A stretch of 17,009 bases of DNA from assembly GCA_018333775.1 (NCBI GenBank), contig JAGXSO010000144.1, positions 1 through 17,009 on the forward strand, given 5' to 3'. Source of the stretch: Truepera sp. (GTDB taxonomy: Bacteria; Deinococcota; Deinococci; Deinococcales; Trueperaceae). Below are positions 1 to 6,529 of the stretch, in pieces; the first letter of the stretch is position 1, and each line of letters starts with the position of its first letter. The translations under genes and the position numbers were made by a program. The notes beneath the pieces were generated by a model. That model did no database searches, was not told the origin of the DNA, and worked only from the letters and a program-made list of their open reading frames with translations.

Positions 1-286
1 CGGCAAGTGTGAGCAGCTCACCGACACGCGGATCGCTGAGCTGGTAGTGGACGTACTTGCCACGCTTCTCGCTCATCACCAGGCCGCAGTCTCTAAGGCA
101 AGCAAGGTGATTGGAGGCGTTCGGCTGGCTTAACCCTGTGGCGCTCACGATCTCCCCTACGGCACGCGGGCCCTCCCGAAGCGCTTCGAGGATGGCGAGG
201 CGTGAGGGGTCGGCAAAACCCCGGAACAGTTTAGCCTTGAGGTTGAGGCCCTGCTCATCACCAGGCGTTAGGGTATTGATAATCAT
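1..286 (-). CDS. ArsR/SmtB-family metal-responsive repressor, CmtR-like (3' end outside window)
   Basis: Winged helix-turn-helix transcriptional repressor; the visible 95 residues begin at ATG 286 and run off the left edge, so the C-terminal part is missing. Residues 20-40 read LFRGFADPSRLAILEAL, the usual ArsR N-terminal helices. The recognition helix is SQPNASNHLACLRDCGLV (about 53-70), followed by the wing EKRGKYVHYQLSD. Cys63 and Cys67 form a C-x3-C pair in the recognition helix. This is the arrangement known from the mycobacterial Cd/Pb sensor CmtR, whose third cysteine lies in the C-terminal tail, not visible here. The classic ArsR/SmtB ELCVCDL metal motif is absent. The next upstream ATG (294) is out of frame and stops at once, so ATG 286 is the only plausible start. 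It is divergent from the YtkA-like gene. The family is secure; the metal specificity is inference. Confidence 0.9.
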   Translation of the reverse strand, partial: MIINTLTPGDEQGLNLKAKLFRGFADPSRLAILEALREGPRAVGEIVSATGLSQPNASNHLACLRDCGLVMSEKRGKYVHYQLSDPRVGELLTLA

Positions 287-299
287 ATCAACATATGAT
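282..299. promoter_or_regulatory. Candidate ArsR-family operator (7-bp inverted repeat)
   Basis: ATCATAT (282-288), a 4-base spacer CAAC, then ATATGAT (293-299) form a perfect 7-bp inverted repeat. Two further pairs (279/302 and 280/301) extend it imperfectly. AT-rich palindromes of this form are typical ArsR/SmtB operators. It covers the end of the -10 box, the expected transcription start and the start codon of the repressor gene, so binding would block transcription. It lies about 45-60 bases from the divergent start, so it may also affect that gene. Confidence 0.6.
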
Positions 300-326
300 G
301 ATATTTTGTCAAAAGGTTCTTGTCAA
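298..326 (-). promoter_or_regulatory. Sigma70-type promoter of the ArsR-family gene
   Basis: Reading the minus strand, TTGACA (326-321) is followed by exactly 17 bases and TATCAT (303-298). This is a perfect -35 and a 4/6 -10 with ideal spacing. Transcription would begin around 291-289, only a few bases before the ATG at 286, so the mRNA would be leaderless or nearly so. No Shine-Dalgarno sequence is visible. Confidence 0.65.
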
Positions 327-360
327 GCTGCCCCGATAATTTCGTATGCTTGAAGGCGTG

Positions 361-888
361 ATGCGCCCACTGGCCCTAGCTGTACTCTGGTGCCTGGCGT
401 CGGTCGGTCTGGCCCACGCCTTTGTGGTGATCGGTACGCTGAGCGCTACGCCGCAGACCCCCCAGGCCGGTGAACCCTTCACCTTGTTGCTAACGCTCGA
501 AGACCCGACCCGAACGCCAGTGCCGAGGGCGGTGGTGTTTGCTGAGTTCCGGCCTGCGGAGCAGCCCGAAGCTGCGCCGATCCGGGCCGATTTTGCTGAG
601 ATTAGCCCTGGAACCTATCAGACCACCCTGAGCCTGCCTACGGCCGGGAGCTGGACCATACTGATGCGCGACCAGACCTATCCCCAGGAAGAAACCAACG
701 CCGAGCTAACGTTTGTAGTTGGTGAGGCTGCTAATCCCGAGGCGCTGACCTTTATCTTCCCGCCCACCGTCGTCCCGCCGGAGAACCTCTGGACCTGGCT
801 GGGCTGGCTGATCGGTCTGCCCCTGCTGGCCGCTGTGGTAGTTACGGTGCTGGTGCTGCGCAGCAAGCCTGCAGCCAAAGCGGCTTGA
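361..888 (+). CDS. Secreted, C-terminally anchored YtkA/FixH-like domain protein
   Basis: From ATG 361 the protein has 175 residues. Residues 1-20 are a signal peptide ending GLAHA, so cleavage after AHA is likely. Residues about 25-121 resemble the YtkA/FixH beta-sandwich: AGEPFTLLLTLEDP, VPRAVVFAEF, SPGTYQTTLSLPTAGSWTI. A transmembrane helix (about 145-166) and a short basic tail RSKPAAKAA follow, so the domain should sit outside the membrane, tethered at its C-terminus. ATG 361 is preferred over ATG 346 because the signal peptide begins cleanly there and GAAGG lies just upstream. The gene overlaps the DUF554 gene by 4 bases. Proteins with this fold often sit near copper or heavy-metal genes, which would suit the divergent metal-type repressor. 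The function is not known. Confidence 0.7.
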   Translation: MRPLALAVLWCLASVGLAHAFVVIGTLSATPQTPQAGEPFTLLLTLEDPTRTPVPRAVVFAEFRPAEQPEAAPIRADFAEISPGTYQTTLSLPTAGSWTILMRDQTYPQEETNAELTFVVGEAANPEALTFIFPPTVVPPENLWTWLGWLIGLPLLAAVVVTVLVLRSKPAAKAA

Positions 889-1619
889 GCTTTTTCGAGC
901 AGACCTCGGGCACCTGGGTCAACATCGCCACGGTGCTGCTGGGCTCGAGCCTCGGTCTGCTGCTACGCGGACGGCTACCGGAGCGCATCGTTACCGTGGT
1001 GATGCAAAGTATCGGCCTGGTTACGCTATTTATCGGTATCACTAACGCCTTAGCTCTCACCCGCGTGAGCCAGCCACCCGGCATCATCATCGGGCTGATC
1101 GCTTTAGCTCTCGGTGGCGTACTCGGCGAGTGGCTGCGCCTAGAGGAGCGCCTAGAAGCGCTCGGCCACACCCTCAAACAGCGCTTTAAGGGCCAGGGGC
1201 GCTTTACCGAAGGCTTCGTGGCGGCCAGCCTGCTCTTCTGTGTAGGGCCGTTAACGCTCTTGGGCAGCATCCAAAACGGGTTGGTAGGCGATAATTCGTT
1301 CTTGTTACTCAAATCCGCCCTGGACGGCTTTGCCTCCCTGGCATTAGCGACCACTTTCGGCTTCGGGGTCATCTTCTCGACCGTGGTAATCGCCGTCTAT
1401 CAAGGCGGCCTGTCGCTTGGGGCGGGGCTGTTCGCCTACCTTATTCCCGACCCGGTCGGCGATCCGCGGGTCTTGCTAATGAACGGTGTGGGTGGTCTGA
1501 TGGTCATGGGGCTAGGCTTGACGCTGCTGGAGATCAAGCGCCTGCGGGTAGCCAGTATGCTGCCGGCGCTGCCGCTGGTGGTGGTTATCTACTGGGCGGC
1601 TGTTAACCTAAGCCTATGA
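885..1619 (+). CDS. DUF554-family integral membrane protein (YdfK/YqgA type)
   Basis: 244-residue polytopic membrane protein. The N-terminus has the family pattern GTWVNIATVLLGSSLGLLL followed by RLPERIVTVVMQSIGLVTL. Later family-like stretches are GLIALALGGVLGEWL, LLFCVGPLTLLGSIQNGL and LMNGVGGLMVMGLGLTLL. About six or seven hydrophobic segments are visible and the length is normal for DUF554. Its biochemical role is unknown; a small-molecule transporter is often suggested. The start is TTG 885, interleaved with the upstream stop (TTGA), so translation is probably coupled to the YtkA-like gene. No ATG or GTG lies close enough to replace it without losing the conserved N-terminus. Confidence 0.85.
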   Translation: MSFFEQTSGTWVNIATVLLGSSLGLLLRGRLPERIVTVVMQSIGLVTLFIGITNALALTRVSQPPGIIIGLIALALGGVLGEWLRLEERLEALGHTLKQRFKGQGRFTEGFVAASLLFCVGPLTLLGSIQNGLVGDNSFLLLKSALDGFASLALATTFGFGVIFSTVVIAVYQGGLSLGAGLFAYLIPDPVGDPRVLLMNGVGGLMVMGLGLTLLEIKRLRVASMLPALPLVVVIYWAAVNLSL

Positions 1620-1692
1620 GCGATTGGCCGAACTCCTCATCGGTGCAACAAGGCCCTCACTAATGTAGCCATACCCCTTGGCTGTGCAATAC

Positions 1693-2379
1693 TTACATTA
1701 TCCGCTTAGGGGTAAAACTAAGCGCGTCCGCCGCCACAAAGTGTACTGCGATGTGGCCGAGCGCCTGGATCACGCGGCGCCCATCGTCGCCGTGCAGGTG
1801 CCCAAACAGCAGGTGATCGGGGCAGTGCTCCAGCAGCAGCTCGGTAAAGCCCGAGGGCTCGAGCCTCAAGTTAGTAGGCGGAAAGTGCAGCATGACAATT
1901 AAACTCTCGCCGCCGAGCTTATGAGCCGCCTGGAGCGACAGCTTGAGGCGCTGCAACTCGCGCTGGTAGATCCTCTCATCTTCGGGACCGAACTCGCTGC
2001 TGCCGGGGCAGAGCCAGCCGCGCGTCCCGGCTACCACCACCGACCCGAACTTGAGGGCGTCGTTTTGTAGGGCGTACATCCCCGGCGGGAGGGCGGCCCG
2101 CAGGCGGCTGATCGAAGGCCACCAGTAGTCGTGATTACCGCGCAGTAGCACCTTCCGGCCGGGTAGCGCAGCGAGGTCGTGGAGGTCTAACAGGGCATCG
2201 TCAAGCTTCATAGCCCAGGAGATGTCGCCGGGAATCAGCACCAGATCCTCCGGAGTCACAACCTCGCGCCAACGTTCAAAAAACACTGCTGGGTGGCCCT
2301 CCCAGTGCGCTCCAAAGATGTCCATCGGCTTGGGGGTAGCGCGCGACAGGTGCGGGTCGGCGATGGCAAAGACGTGCAT
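1693..2379 (-). CDS. Calcineurin-like metallophosphoesterase (COG1768-type)
   Basis: 228-residue two-metal phosphohydrolase with the full set of metallophosphoesterase motifs: Asp8-x-His10 (ADPHLS), Gly51-Asp52 (PGDISWA), Asn82-His83-Asp84 (RGNHDYWW), His165 (LHFPP) and Gly193-His194-x-His196 (FGHLHG). The length and the PGDISWAMKLDDA and GNHDYWW context fit the COG1768 group of predicted phosphohydrolases, whose substrate is unknown. There is no signal peptide, so it is likely cytosolic. ATG 2379 lies 21 bases after the folK stop on the same strand, so it is probably the last gene of the folate operon. A role in dephosphorylating a pterin intermediate is possible but unproven. Confidence 0.88.
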   Translation of the reverse strand: MHVFAIADPHLSRATPKPMDIFGAHWEGHPAVFFERWREVVTPEDLVLIPGDISWAMKLDDALLDLHDLAALPGRKVLLRGNHDYWWPSISRLRAALPPGMYALQNDALKFGSVVVAGTRGWLCPGSSEFGPEDERIYQRELQRLKLSLQAAHKLGGESLIVMLHFPPTNLRLEPSGFTELLLEHCPDHLLFGHLHGDDGRRVIQALGHIAVHFVAADALSFTPKRIM

Positions 2380-2400
2380 CAGGGCTAGCTTATCAAGCCA

Positions 2401-2901
2401 TCACGCCAGCCACGGCAAGTCGGTCTTGACCCAGCCCTGCTCGGCCAAGCCCGCTAAGGATGCACAGGCCGATACGCCGCTAACGGGATGCCGCCAGGCC
2501 GGGTAGAGTTCGCACAGCGGCGCCAGCACGAAGGCGCGCTGCATCATGCGCGGATGCGGCAGTAGCAGCGTCTCGCTAACCACCACCCGCCTCCCCCAGC
2601 TGAGCAAGTCCAGGTCGATGGTGCGCGCGGCAGATGGTTGGCGGCGTACCCGCCCCTGCTCCCGCTCTAGCGCCAGCAGCCCTGCCAGCAGCTGCTCCGG
2701 CTCGGTGCAGACCGGCAGGAGCGCCACTACCGCGTTGAGGTAGTCGGGCTGACCGGGAGGGCCACCCAAGGGTGCGCTTTGGTAGAGGCTCGAGCGGCCC
2801 ACCACTTCGCCCAAGCGAGCTAGCCCCAGCAGCGCCCGACTGAGCTGCCGCTGCGGGTCACCCAGGTTGCTACCCAGTCCGATCAAGGCCGCTTCACTCA
2901 C
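2401..2901 (-). CDS. folK: 2-amino-4-hydroxy-6-hydroxymethyldihydropteridine diphosphokinase
   Basis: Transfers pyrophosphate from ATP to 6-hydroxymethyl-7,8-dihydropterin, giving the substrate of FolP. From GTG 2901 the protein has 166 residues. Motifs: IGLGSNLGDP (7-16), YLNAVVAL (54-61), LEREQGRVRRQPSAAR then TIDLDLL with metal-binding Asp96 and Asp98, and LPHPRMMQRAFVLAPL (115-130). The start is uncertain. GTG 2901 puts GLGSN near residue 8, as in other FolK proteins, and overlaps the folB stop by 8 bases (GTGAGTGA). In-frame GTG 2931 and ATG 2922 would add 7 to 10 residues lacking family similarity. The gene sits between folB and the phosphoesterase. Confidence 0.93.
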   Translation of the reverse strand: MSEAALIGLGSNLGDPQRQLSRALLGLARLGEVVGRSSLYQSAPLGGPPGQPDYLNAVVALLPVCTEPEQLLAGLLALEREQGRVRRQPSAARTIDLDLLSWGRRVVVSETLLLPHPRMMQRAFVLAPLCELYPAWRHPVSGVSACASLAGLAEQGWVKTDLPWLA

Positions 2902-3247
2902 GCCGGCGCACGACCTCGGCATAGATGTCACGCACTACCCCCGGCAGCGGCGCGTGCGGCTTGTGTACTCGCACCGTCAGCCGCGCTAGCTTGGCGTAGC
3001 GCGCCATCAACTTATCGGCTAAGCGCACGGCCAGCGCCTCAATCAAGTTATAGCGCGTCTTGGTCACCTCGCGGCGCACCAGCGCATAGACCGCCGAGTA
3101 GTCGATGGTAGCTGCCAGCTCATCCTCACCACTGAGCTGCAATTCCATCTCCACATCGACGATGTAGCGCGCCCCAAAGGCGCGCTCCTCGGGGTGGAGG
3201 CCGTGATAACCGTGGAACTCGAGCCCTACCAGGACGATCCTATCCAC
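2894..3247 (-). CDS. folB: Dihydroneopterin aldolase
   Basis: Converts 7,8-dihydroneopterin to 6-hydroxymethyl-7,8-dihydropterin plus glycolaldehyde. The 117-residue length is normal for this small octameric enzyme. Visible motifs are VGLEFHGYHGLHPEER (7-22) with the pterin-site Glu, IDYSAVYALV (48-57), YNLIEALAVRLADKL (66-80) with the conserved Glu70, and RVHKPHAPLPGVVRDIYAEV (93-112) with catalytic Lys96. The start is GTG 3247, overlapping the folP stop by 8 bases (GTGGATAG). A GAGGA ribosome-binding site inside the end of folP, 5-6 bases upstream, supports this start. Confidence 0.95.
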   Translation of the reverse strand: MDRIVLVGLEFHGYHGLHPEERAFGARYIVDVEMELQLSGEDELAATIDYSAVYALVRREVTKTRYNLIEALAVRLADKLMARYAKLARLTVRVHKPHAPLPGVVRDIYAEVVRRRE

Positions 3248-4118
3248 CGTTATCCTCTTGCAACGCTTGCCAGACCTTCAGGGCCTGGGTGTGCTCGGCC
3301 ACGCTGTGAACGCGCAGCAGCGCCGCACCCTGGGTCGCCGCGTAAAGGCCCGCGGCGATGCTGCCGAGATCGCGCCCACTCGGCTCAGCCACGCCGGTAA
3401 GCTCGCCGATCAGCCGCTTGCGCGAGACTCCCACCAGCACCGGATGGCCCAGCGTTACCAGGCGGTTAAGCCCGCGCAGCAGGGCCAGGTTGTGCGCTGA
3501 GGTCTTACCGAAACCGATGCCGGGGTCGAGGATGACACTCGGCACTCCAGCTTTAAGCGCCCGCTCAGCTGCTGCGGCCAAAAACGCCGTCACCTCGGCC
3601 ACTACATCATGGTAGTGCGGGGCTTGCTGCATGGTGCGCGGCTCGCCCTGCATGTGCATTATCACCACCGGCGCCCGGTAGCTAGCACAGACCTCCAGCA
3701 TGGCCTGCTTGCGCAGGCCGCCGATATCGTTGATCAGGTGCGCTCCAGCCGCCAGGGCTGCCTCGGCCACGGCGGGCTTGACGGTGTCCACAGAGATAAG
3801 GGTAGCCAGGTCGCGCAGACCATCCAGCACCGGCAACAGGCGCGCCAACTCCTCCTCGGCTGAGATCGGCTGCGCCCCCGGGCGCGATGACTCAGCGCCG
3901 AGATCGATTATCAGCGCTCCCTGCGCCGCCAAGGCTCGAGCCTGGGCCACCGCTGCCGTAACCGCCAGGTAACGCCCGCCGTCGCTAAAGCTGTCCGGGG
4001 TGATGTTCACCACGCCCATTAGCGCCGCGCCGCGCCAGGCCACCCGGTAGCCGTCCGGGGTGCGCATCGCGCCGGGGACCGGGCGCGTGAAGGTTAGCTC
4101 ATGCGTCACGAGCGCCAT
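3240..4118 (-). CDS. folP: Dihydropteroate synthase
   Basis: Condenses 6-hydroxymethyldihydropterin pyrophosphate with p-aminobenzoate; it is the sulfonamide target. 292-residue TIM barrel with all signatures: MGVVNITPDSFSDGG (34-48), IDLGAESSRPGA (71-82), SVDTVKP (109-115), INDIGG (129-134), VIMHMQGEPRTMQ (152-164), LDPGIGFGK (197-205), GVSRKR (230-235) and RVHSVAEH (269-276). About 25 residues precede the barrel, as in several Gram-positive and Deinococcota forms. ATG 4118 lies 12 bases after the folC stop, with GGTGGT just upstream as a weak ribosome-binding site. It precedes folB in the operon. Confidence 0.97.
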   Translation of the reverse strand: MALVTHELTFTRPVPGAMRTPDGYRVAWRGAALMGVVNITPDSFSDGGRYLAVTAAVAQARALAAQGALIIDLGAESSRPGAQPISAEEELARLLPVLDGLRDLATLISVDTVKPAVAEAALAAGAHLINDIGGLRKQAMLEVCASYRAPVVIMHMQGEPRTMQQAPHYHDVVAEVTAFLAAAAERALKAGVPSVILDPGIGFGKTSAHNLALLRGLNRLVTLGHPVLVGVSRKRLIGELTGVAEPSGRDLGSIAAGLYAATQGAALLRVHSVAEHTQALKVWQALQEDNGG

Positions 4119-4130
4119 CGTACCACCGGC

Positions 4131-5411
4131 CTACTGCCAGCGCTCCCAGCCCTCGCCCGGCGCTCCCAGCAGCAAAGGCCGCAGCTCGCCGATGAGGTAC
4201 AGGCTTCCTGCCACCAGCAGGGTGTCGCCCGGCGCTGTGAGACGGAGCGCCTGTGCCAGCGCCTCAGCCGGGCTCTGGCTTATGGTGACCGGTACAGTAA
4301 AGTGAGCAGCCAGAGCGCTCGGGTCGCAGGCGCGGGGGCTAAGCCGGGCGCGGGTTAAAATCACCCGGCTGGCTACTTCACCCAGGGCCGCGGCGATAGC
4401 AGCTACGTCCTTATCGGCAGAGACAGCCACAATCAGCGGCAGCGGCGCCGCCCTTAAGGCCCGCACCGCCTCGGCTAGGCGGATGGCGCCCTCGGGGTTG
4501 TGGGCGCCGTCGAGCAGGAGGGTCCGTCCCTGGTAGCTTAAGGGCTCGAGCCGCCCCGGCCAGCGGGTCTGCGCCAGCCCTCGCTGAATGGTGGCCGACT
4601 CGATCCCCAGCGCCTGGGCGGCCACCATCGCCAAGGCGGCGTTGCGGCCCTGATGTGTACCGATCAAGGGTGAGCTGGCGCTTAACTCGCCCCAGGGGCT
4701 CGTTAGGGTTACTGCCACCCCGCGCCAACCTTTCGGACAGATAGTAAGGGCCAGCTCTGCCAACGTCAGCAGCGTGGTTCCAAAGGCTTTAGCTTGGTCT
4801 TGCAGCACTGCTAGCGCACCGCCCTCCGCCCCGCTGAGGCAGAGCTTGCCGGTGCGCATGATACCGGCCTTCTCGGCGGCGATCTGCTCGACGGTGTCAC
4901 CAAGGATCTCGGTATGATCCAGCGAGACTCCGGTAATCACGCTGAGCCTGGGGTCAAGGACGTTGGTAGCATCAAACCGTCCACCCAGCCCCACCTCCAT
5001 TACCGCCGTCTCCACACCGGCCTCAGCAAACAGCAGGCAGCCTATGGCCGTAACGATCTCAAAGAAGGTGGCCCCGACCGCTTCGGCGGGCTCTCGCACG
5101 CAGCCCAGCGCAGCGGCTACCGCCTCCTCCGGCAGCATCTCGCCACCTACCAGGAAGCGCTCCCTAAAGGAGGTCAGGTGCGGGCTGGTGAATAGCCCGG
5201 CACGGCGCCCGGCCGCCAGCAGGATGGCGTAGAGGGCAGCCGAAGTGCTCCCTTTGCCGTTAGTGCCACCGATCAAGACGCTCTCAAAGCGCCGCTCTGG
5301 ATTATCCAGAGCCGTCAAAAGCGCACTGATTCGGCTCAGGCCGGGTTGCACGCCAAAGCGCTGCCGGGCAAACAGCCAGGCTAGAGCGCTATCGCTGGTC
5401 ATACTAGCCAC
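4131..5411 (-). CDS. folC: Bifunctional folylpolyglutamate/dihydrofolate synthase
   Basis: Mur-ligase-family enzyme that adds glutamate to dihydropteroate and/or folates using ATP. 426 residues, normal length. Motifs in order: P-loop GGTNGKGST (48-56), LFTSPHL (73-79), TFFEIVTA (115-122), MEVGLGGRFDATN (138-150), GVSLDHTEILGDT (161-173), AAEKAGIM (178-185) and, in the C-terminal glutamate-ligase domain, RWPGRLE (283-289), LLLDGAHNPEG (298-308) and AVSADKD. GTG 5411 shares one base with the HD-gene stop (TAGTG), so translation is probably coupled. ATG 5402, three codons in, is the alternative start. Whether it has both activities cannot be told from sequence, but DHF synthase activity is expected beside folP. 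Confidence 0.95.
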   Translation of the reverse strand: MASMTSDSALAWLFARQRFGVQPGLSRISALLTALDNPERRFESVLIGGTNGKGSTSAALYAILLAAGRRAGLFTSPHLTSFRERFLVGGEMLPEEAVAAALGCVREPAEAVGATFFEIVTAIGCLLFAEAGVETAVMEVGLGGRFDATNVLDPRLSVITGVSLDHTEILGDTVEQIAAEKAGIMRTGKLCLSGAEGGALAVLQDQAKAFGTTLLTLAELALTICPKGWRGVAVTLTSPWGELSASSPLIGTHQGRNAALAMVAAQALGIESATIQRGLAQTRWPGRLEPLSYQGRTLLLDGAHNPEGAIRLAEAVRALRAAPLPLIVAVSADKDVAAIAAALGEVASRVILTRARLSPRACDPSALAAHFTVPVTISQSPAEALAQALRLTAPGDTLLVAGSLYLIGELRPLLLGAPGEGWERWQ

Positions 5412-5917
5412 TAGTACCGCTCATCGACGCGCTTTAACAGCTCGGCTTCCCCGTCACCTTGGGGGTCTTGGTGCCTGGAGACAATCTCGGCAACGCGCGC
5501 GCTGCCACCCGCAGCGCGAATCATCGCGGCGCCGTAGCAGTGATGATGGCGGTTGCGCTGCCAGGCGCCCATTAACCCCGGTTGCCGCGGCTCCGGCGGC
5601 ACCGCCGGGGTATAGAGGTGAACCAGGATGCGCTCGAGCGGGCGGTAACTGGCCGTGCTCTTGCCGACATCGTGCAGCAGCGCTGCCCGCAGCAGCTCAC
5701 GCGAGGCGCCCGGCTGCTCAGCTAGTATCGCTCTAGCTACCACCACGGCGTGGTGGCGGTCGCGCGGGTCCATAGCGCGGTAGAGACCGGCCTCCTCAGG
5801 GCTTAATAGCGCTTCGGCCCAATGGTCATCGGCTTTGGCCAAGGCCGGGAGAAAGGCCCGCACCACCCGCCATCCGCGTCCAATAAGCCCTCTTAGACCA
5901 CCTCGCCACACCTGCAC
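5411..5917 (-). CDS. HD-domain phosphohydrolase, first gene of the folate cluster
   Basis: 168-residue single-domain protein of the HD superfamily of metal-dependent phosphohydrolases. The metal ligands are visible: His55/His56 (RHHAVVVA), His82-Asp83 (ALLHDVGK), a histidine cluster at 124-126 (NRHHHCYGA), His149 (SRHQDP) and Asp164 near the C-terminus. There is no GGDEF, PAS or other signalling domain and no signal peptide, so a stand-alone cytosolic nucleotide or pterin phosphohydrolase is likely. The start is taken as GTG 5917, with AAGG about seven bases upstream; GTG 5911 is possible. Its stop overlaps the folC start by one base, tying it to the folate operon. The substrate is unknown. 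Confidence 0.82.
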   Translation of the reverse strand: MQVWRGGLRGLIGRGWRVVRAFLPALAKADDHWAEALLSPEEAGLYRAMDPRDRHHAVVVARAILAEQPGASRELLRAALLHDVGKSTASYRPLERILVHLYTPAVPPEPRQPGLMGAWQRNRHHHCYGAAMIRAAGGSARVAEIVSRHQDPQGDGEAELLKRVDERY

Positions 5918-5976
5918 AGCAAGACCTTAACCTATCGGCGGACGCTTACGCTGCGCTAAGCCTTACAGCGCCCTGG

Positions 5977-5982
5977 TATGCT
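5977..5982 (+). promoter_or_regulatory. Extended -10 box of pyrE
   Basis: TATGCT at 5977-5982 is preceded by TGG, an extended -10 (TGnTATGCT). There is no good -35 hexamer at 17-18 bases. The -10 ends 7 bases before ATG 5990, so transcription would start at or within a base or two of the start codon. The 72-base gap 5918-5989 must also hold the promoter of the divergent HD/folate operon. TAGGTT, 11 bases before GTG 5917, is the best candidate there but is weak. Confidence 0.4.
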
Positions 5983-5989
5983 GAGGGCG

Positions 5990-6529
5990 ATGGATGTCCT
6001 TAGCCTCTACCGCGAAGCCGGCGCCTACTTCGAGGGGCACTTCCTGCTCGCTTCAGGGCGGCACTCGCCCAAGTTCTTGCAATCGGCCTTGGTCTTACAG
6101 CACCCCCCGAAGGCCGAGCAGCTCGGTGCAGCTTTAGCCGCACTCTTCCCTGCCGGGGCCGACTTTGTGATCGGTCCGGCCTTGGGCGGCGTGGTGCTGG
6201 CCCACACGGTGGCTAGGGCGCTAGGCTGCCGGGCGATCTTCGCCGAAAAGGATGGGCACGGCGGGATGCTGCTGCACCGCTTCCCCATCACCCCTGGCGA
6301 GCGGTTTATCGCTGTGGAAGATGTGGTCACCACCGGCGGCAGCCTCCGTAAGACCATCGCCGCTGCCGAAGCCGCCGGGGCCGTCTGCCTCGGGGTGGGG
6401 GCGCTTATCGACCGGGGTCAGGCGGTGTTTACCCCCCCCTTGCAGGCGCTAATCCGCCTGGAGTTTCCGAGTTATCCGGCGGAGGGCTGCCCGCTCTGCC
6501 GCGCCGGACTCCCGCTGGAGCAGCCGTGA
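5990..6529 (+). CDS. pyrE: Orotate phosphoribosyltransferase
   Basis: Converts orotate and PRPP to OMP in de novo pyrimidine synthesis. From ATG 5990 it has 179 residues. The N-terminus MDVLSLYREAGAYFEGHFLL resembles Thermus-type PyrE. The PRPP-binding motif is IAVEDVVTTGGSL (107-119), and SGRHSPKFLQ (22-31) is the conserved early motif. The C-terminus holds EGCPLCRAGLPLE, a C-x2-C segment seen in this PyrE subgroup. An ATG at 5978 would add MLRA, but it lies inside the putative -10 box, so 5990 is preferred. The stop overlaps the next gene by 4 bases (GTGA). Confidence 0.95.
   Translation: MDVLSLYREAGAYFEGHFLLASGRHSPKFLQSALVLQHPPKAEQLGAALAALFPAGADFVIGPALGGVVLAHTVARALGCRAIFAEKDGHGGMLLHRFPITPGERFIAVEDVVTTGGSLRKTIAAAEAAGAVCLGVGALIDRGQAVFTPPLQALIRLEFPSYPAEGCPLCRAGLPLEQP

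Noticed and set aside
111..353. Plus-strand open frame of 80 codons opposite the ArsR-type gene
   Set aside because: It is antisense to a clear winged-helix gene, has no family similarity, and runs through the promoter and operator region.
842..1372. Minus-strand open frame of 176 codons opposite the DUF554 gene
   Set aside because: Composition is Ser/Pro/Arg-rich, as expected for a shadow frame, and the plus-strand frame has clear family motifs.
1620..1692. Possible terminator between the convergent DUF554 and phosphoesterase genes
   Set aside because: Only a 5-bp CAAGG/CCTTG pairing with a long loop is visible, without a T tract.
2902..2931. Longer folK starts at GTG 2931 or ATG 2922
   Set aside because: The extra residues (TSMPRSCAG) lack similarity to FolK N-termini and lie deeper inside folB; GTG 2901 gives the usual spacing to GLGSN.
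4411..4728. Minus-strand open frame of 105 codons inside folC
   Set aside because: It is in a different frame of a well-supported enzyme gene and is Gly/Pro/Arg-rich without motifs.
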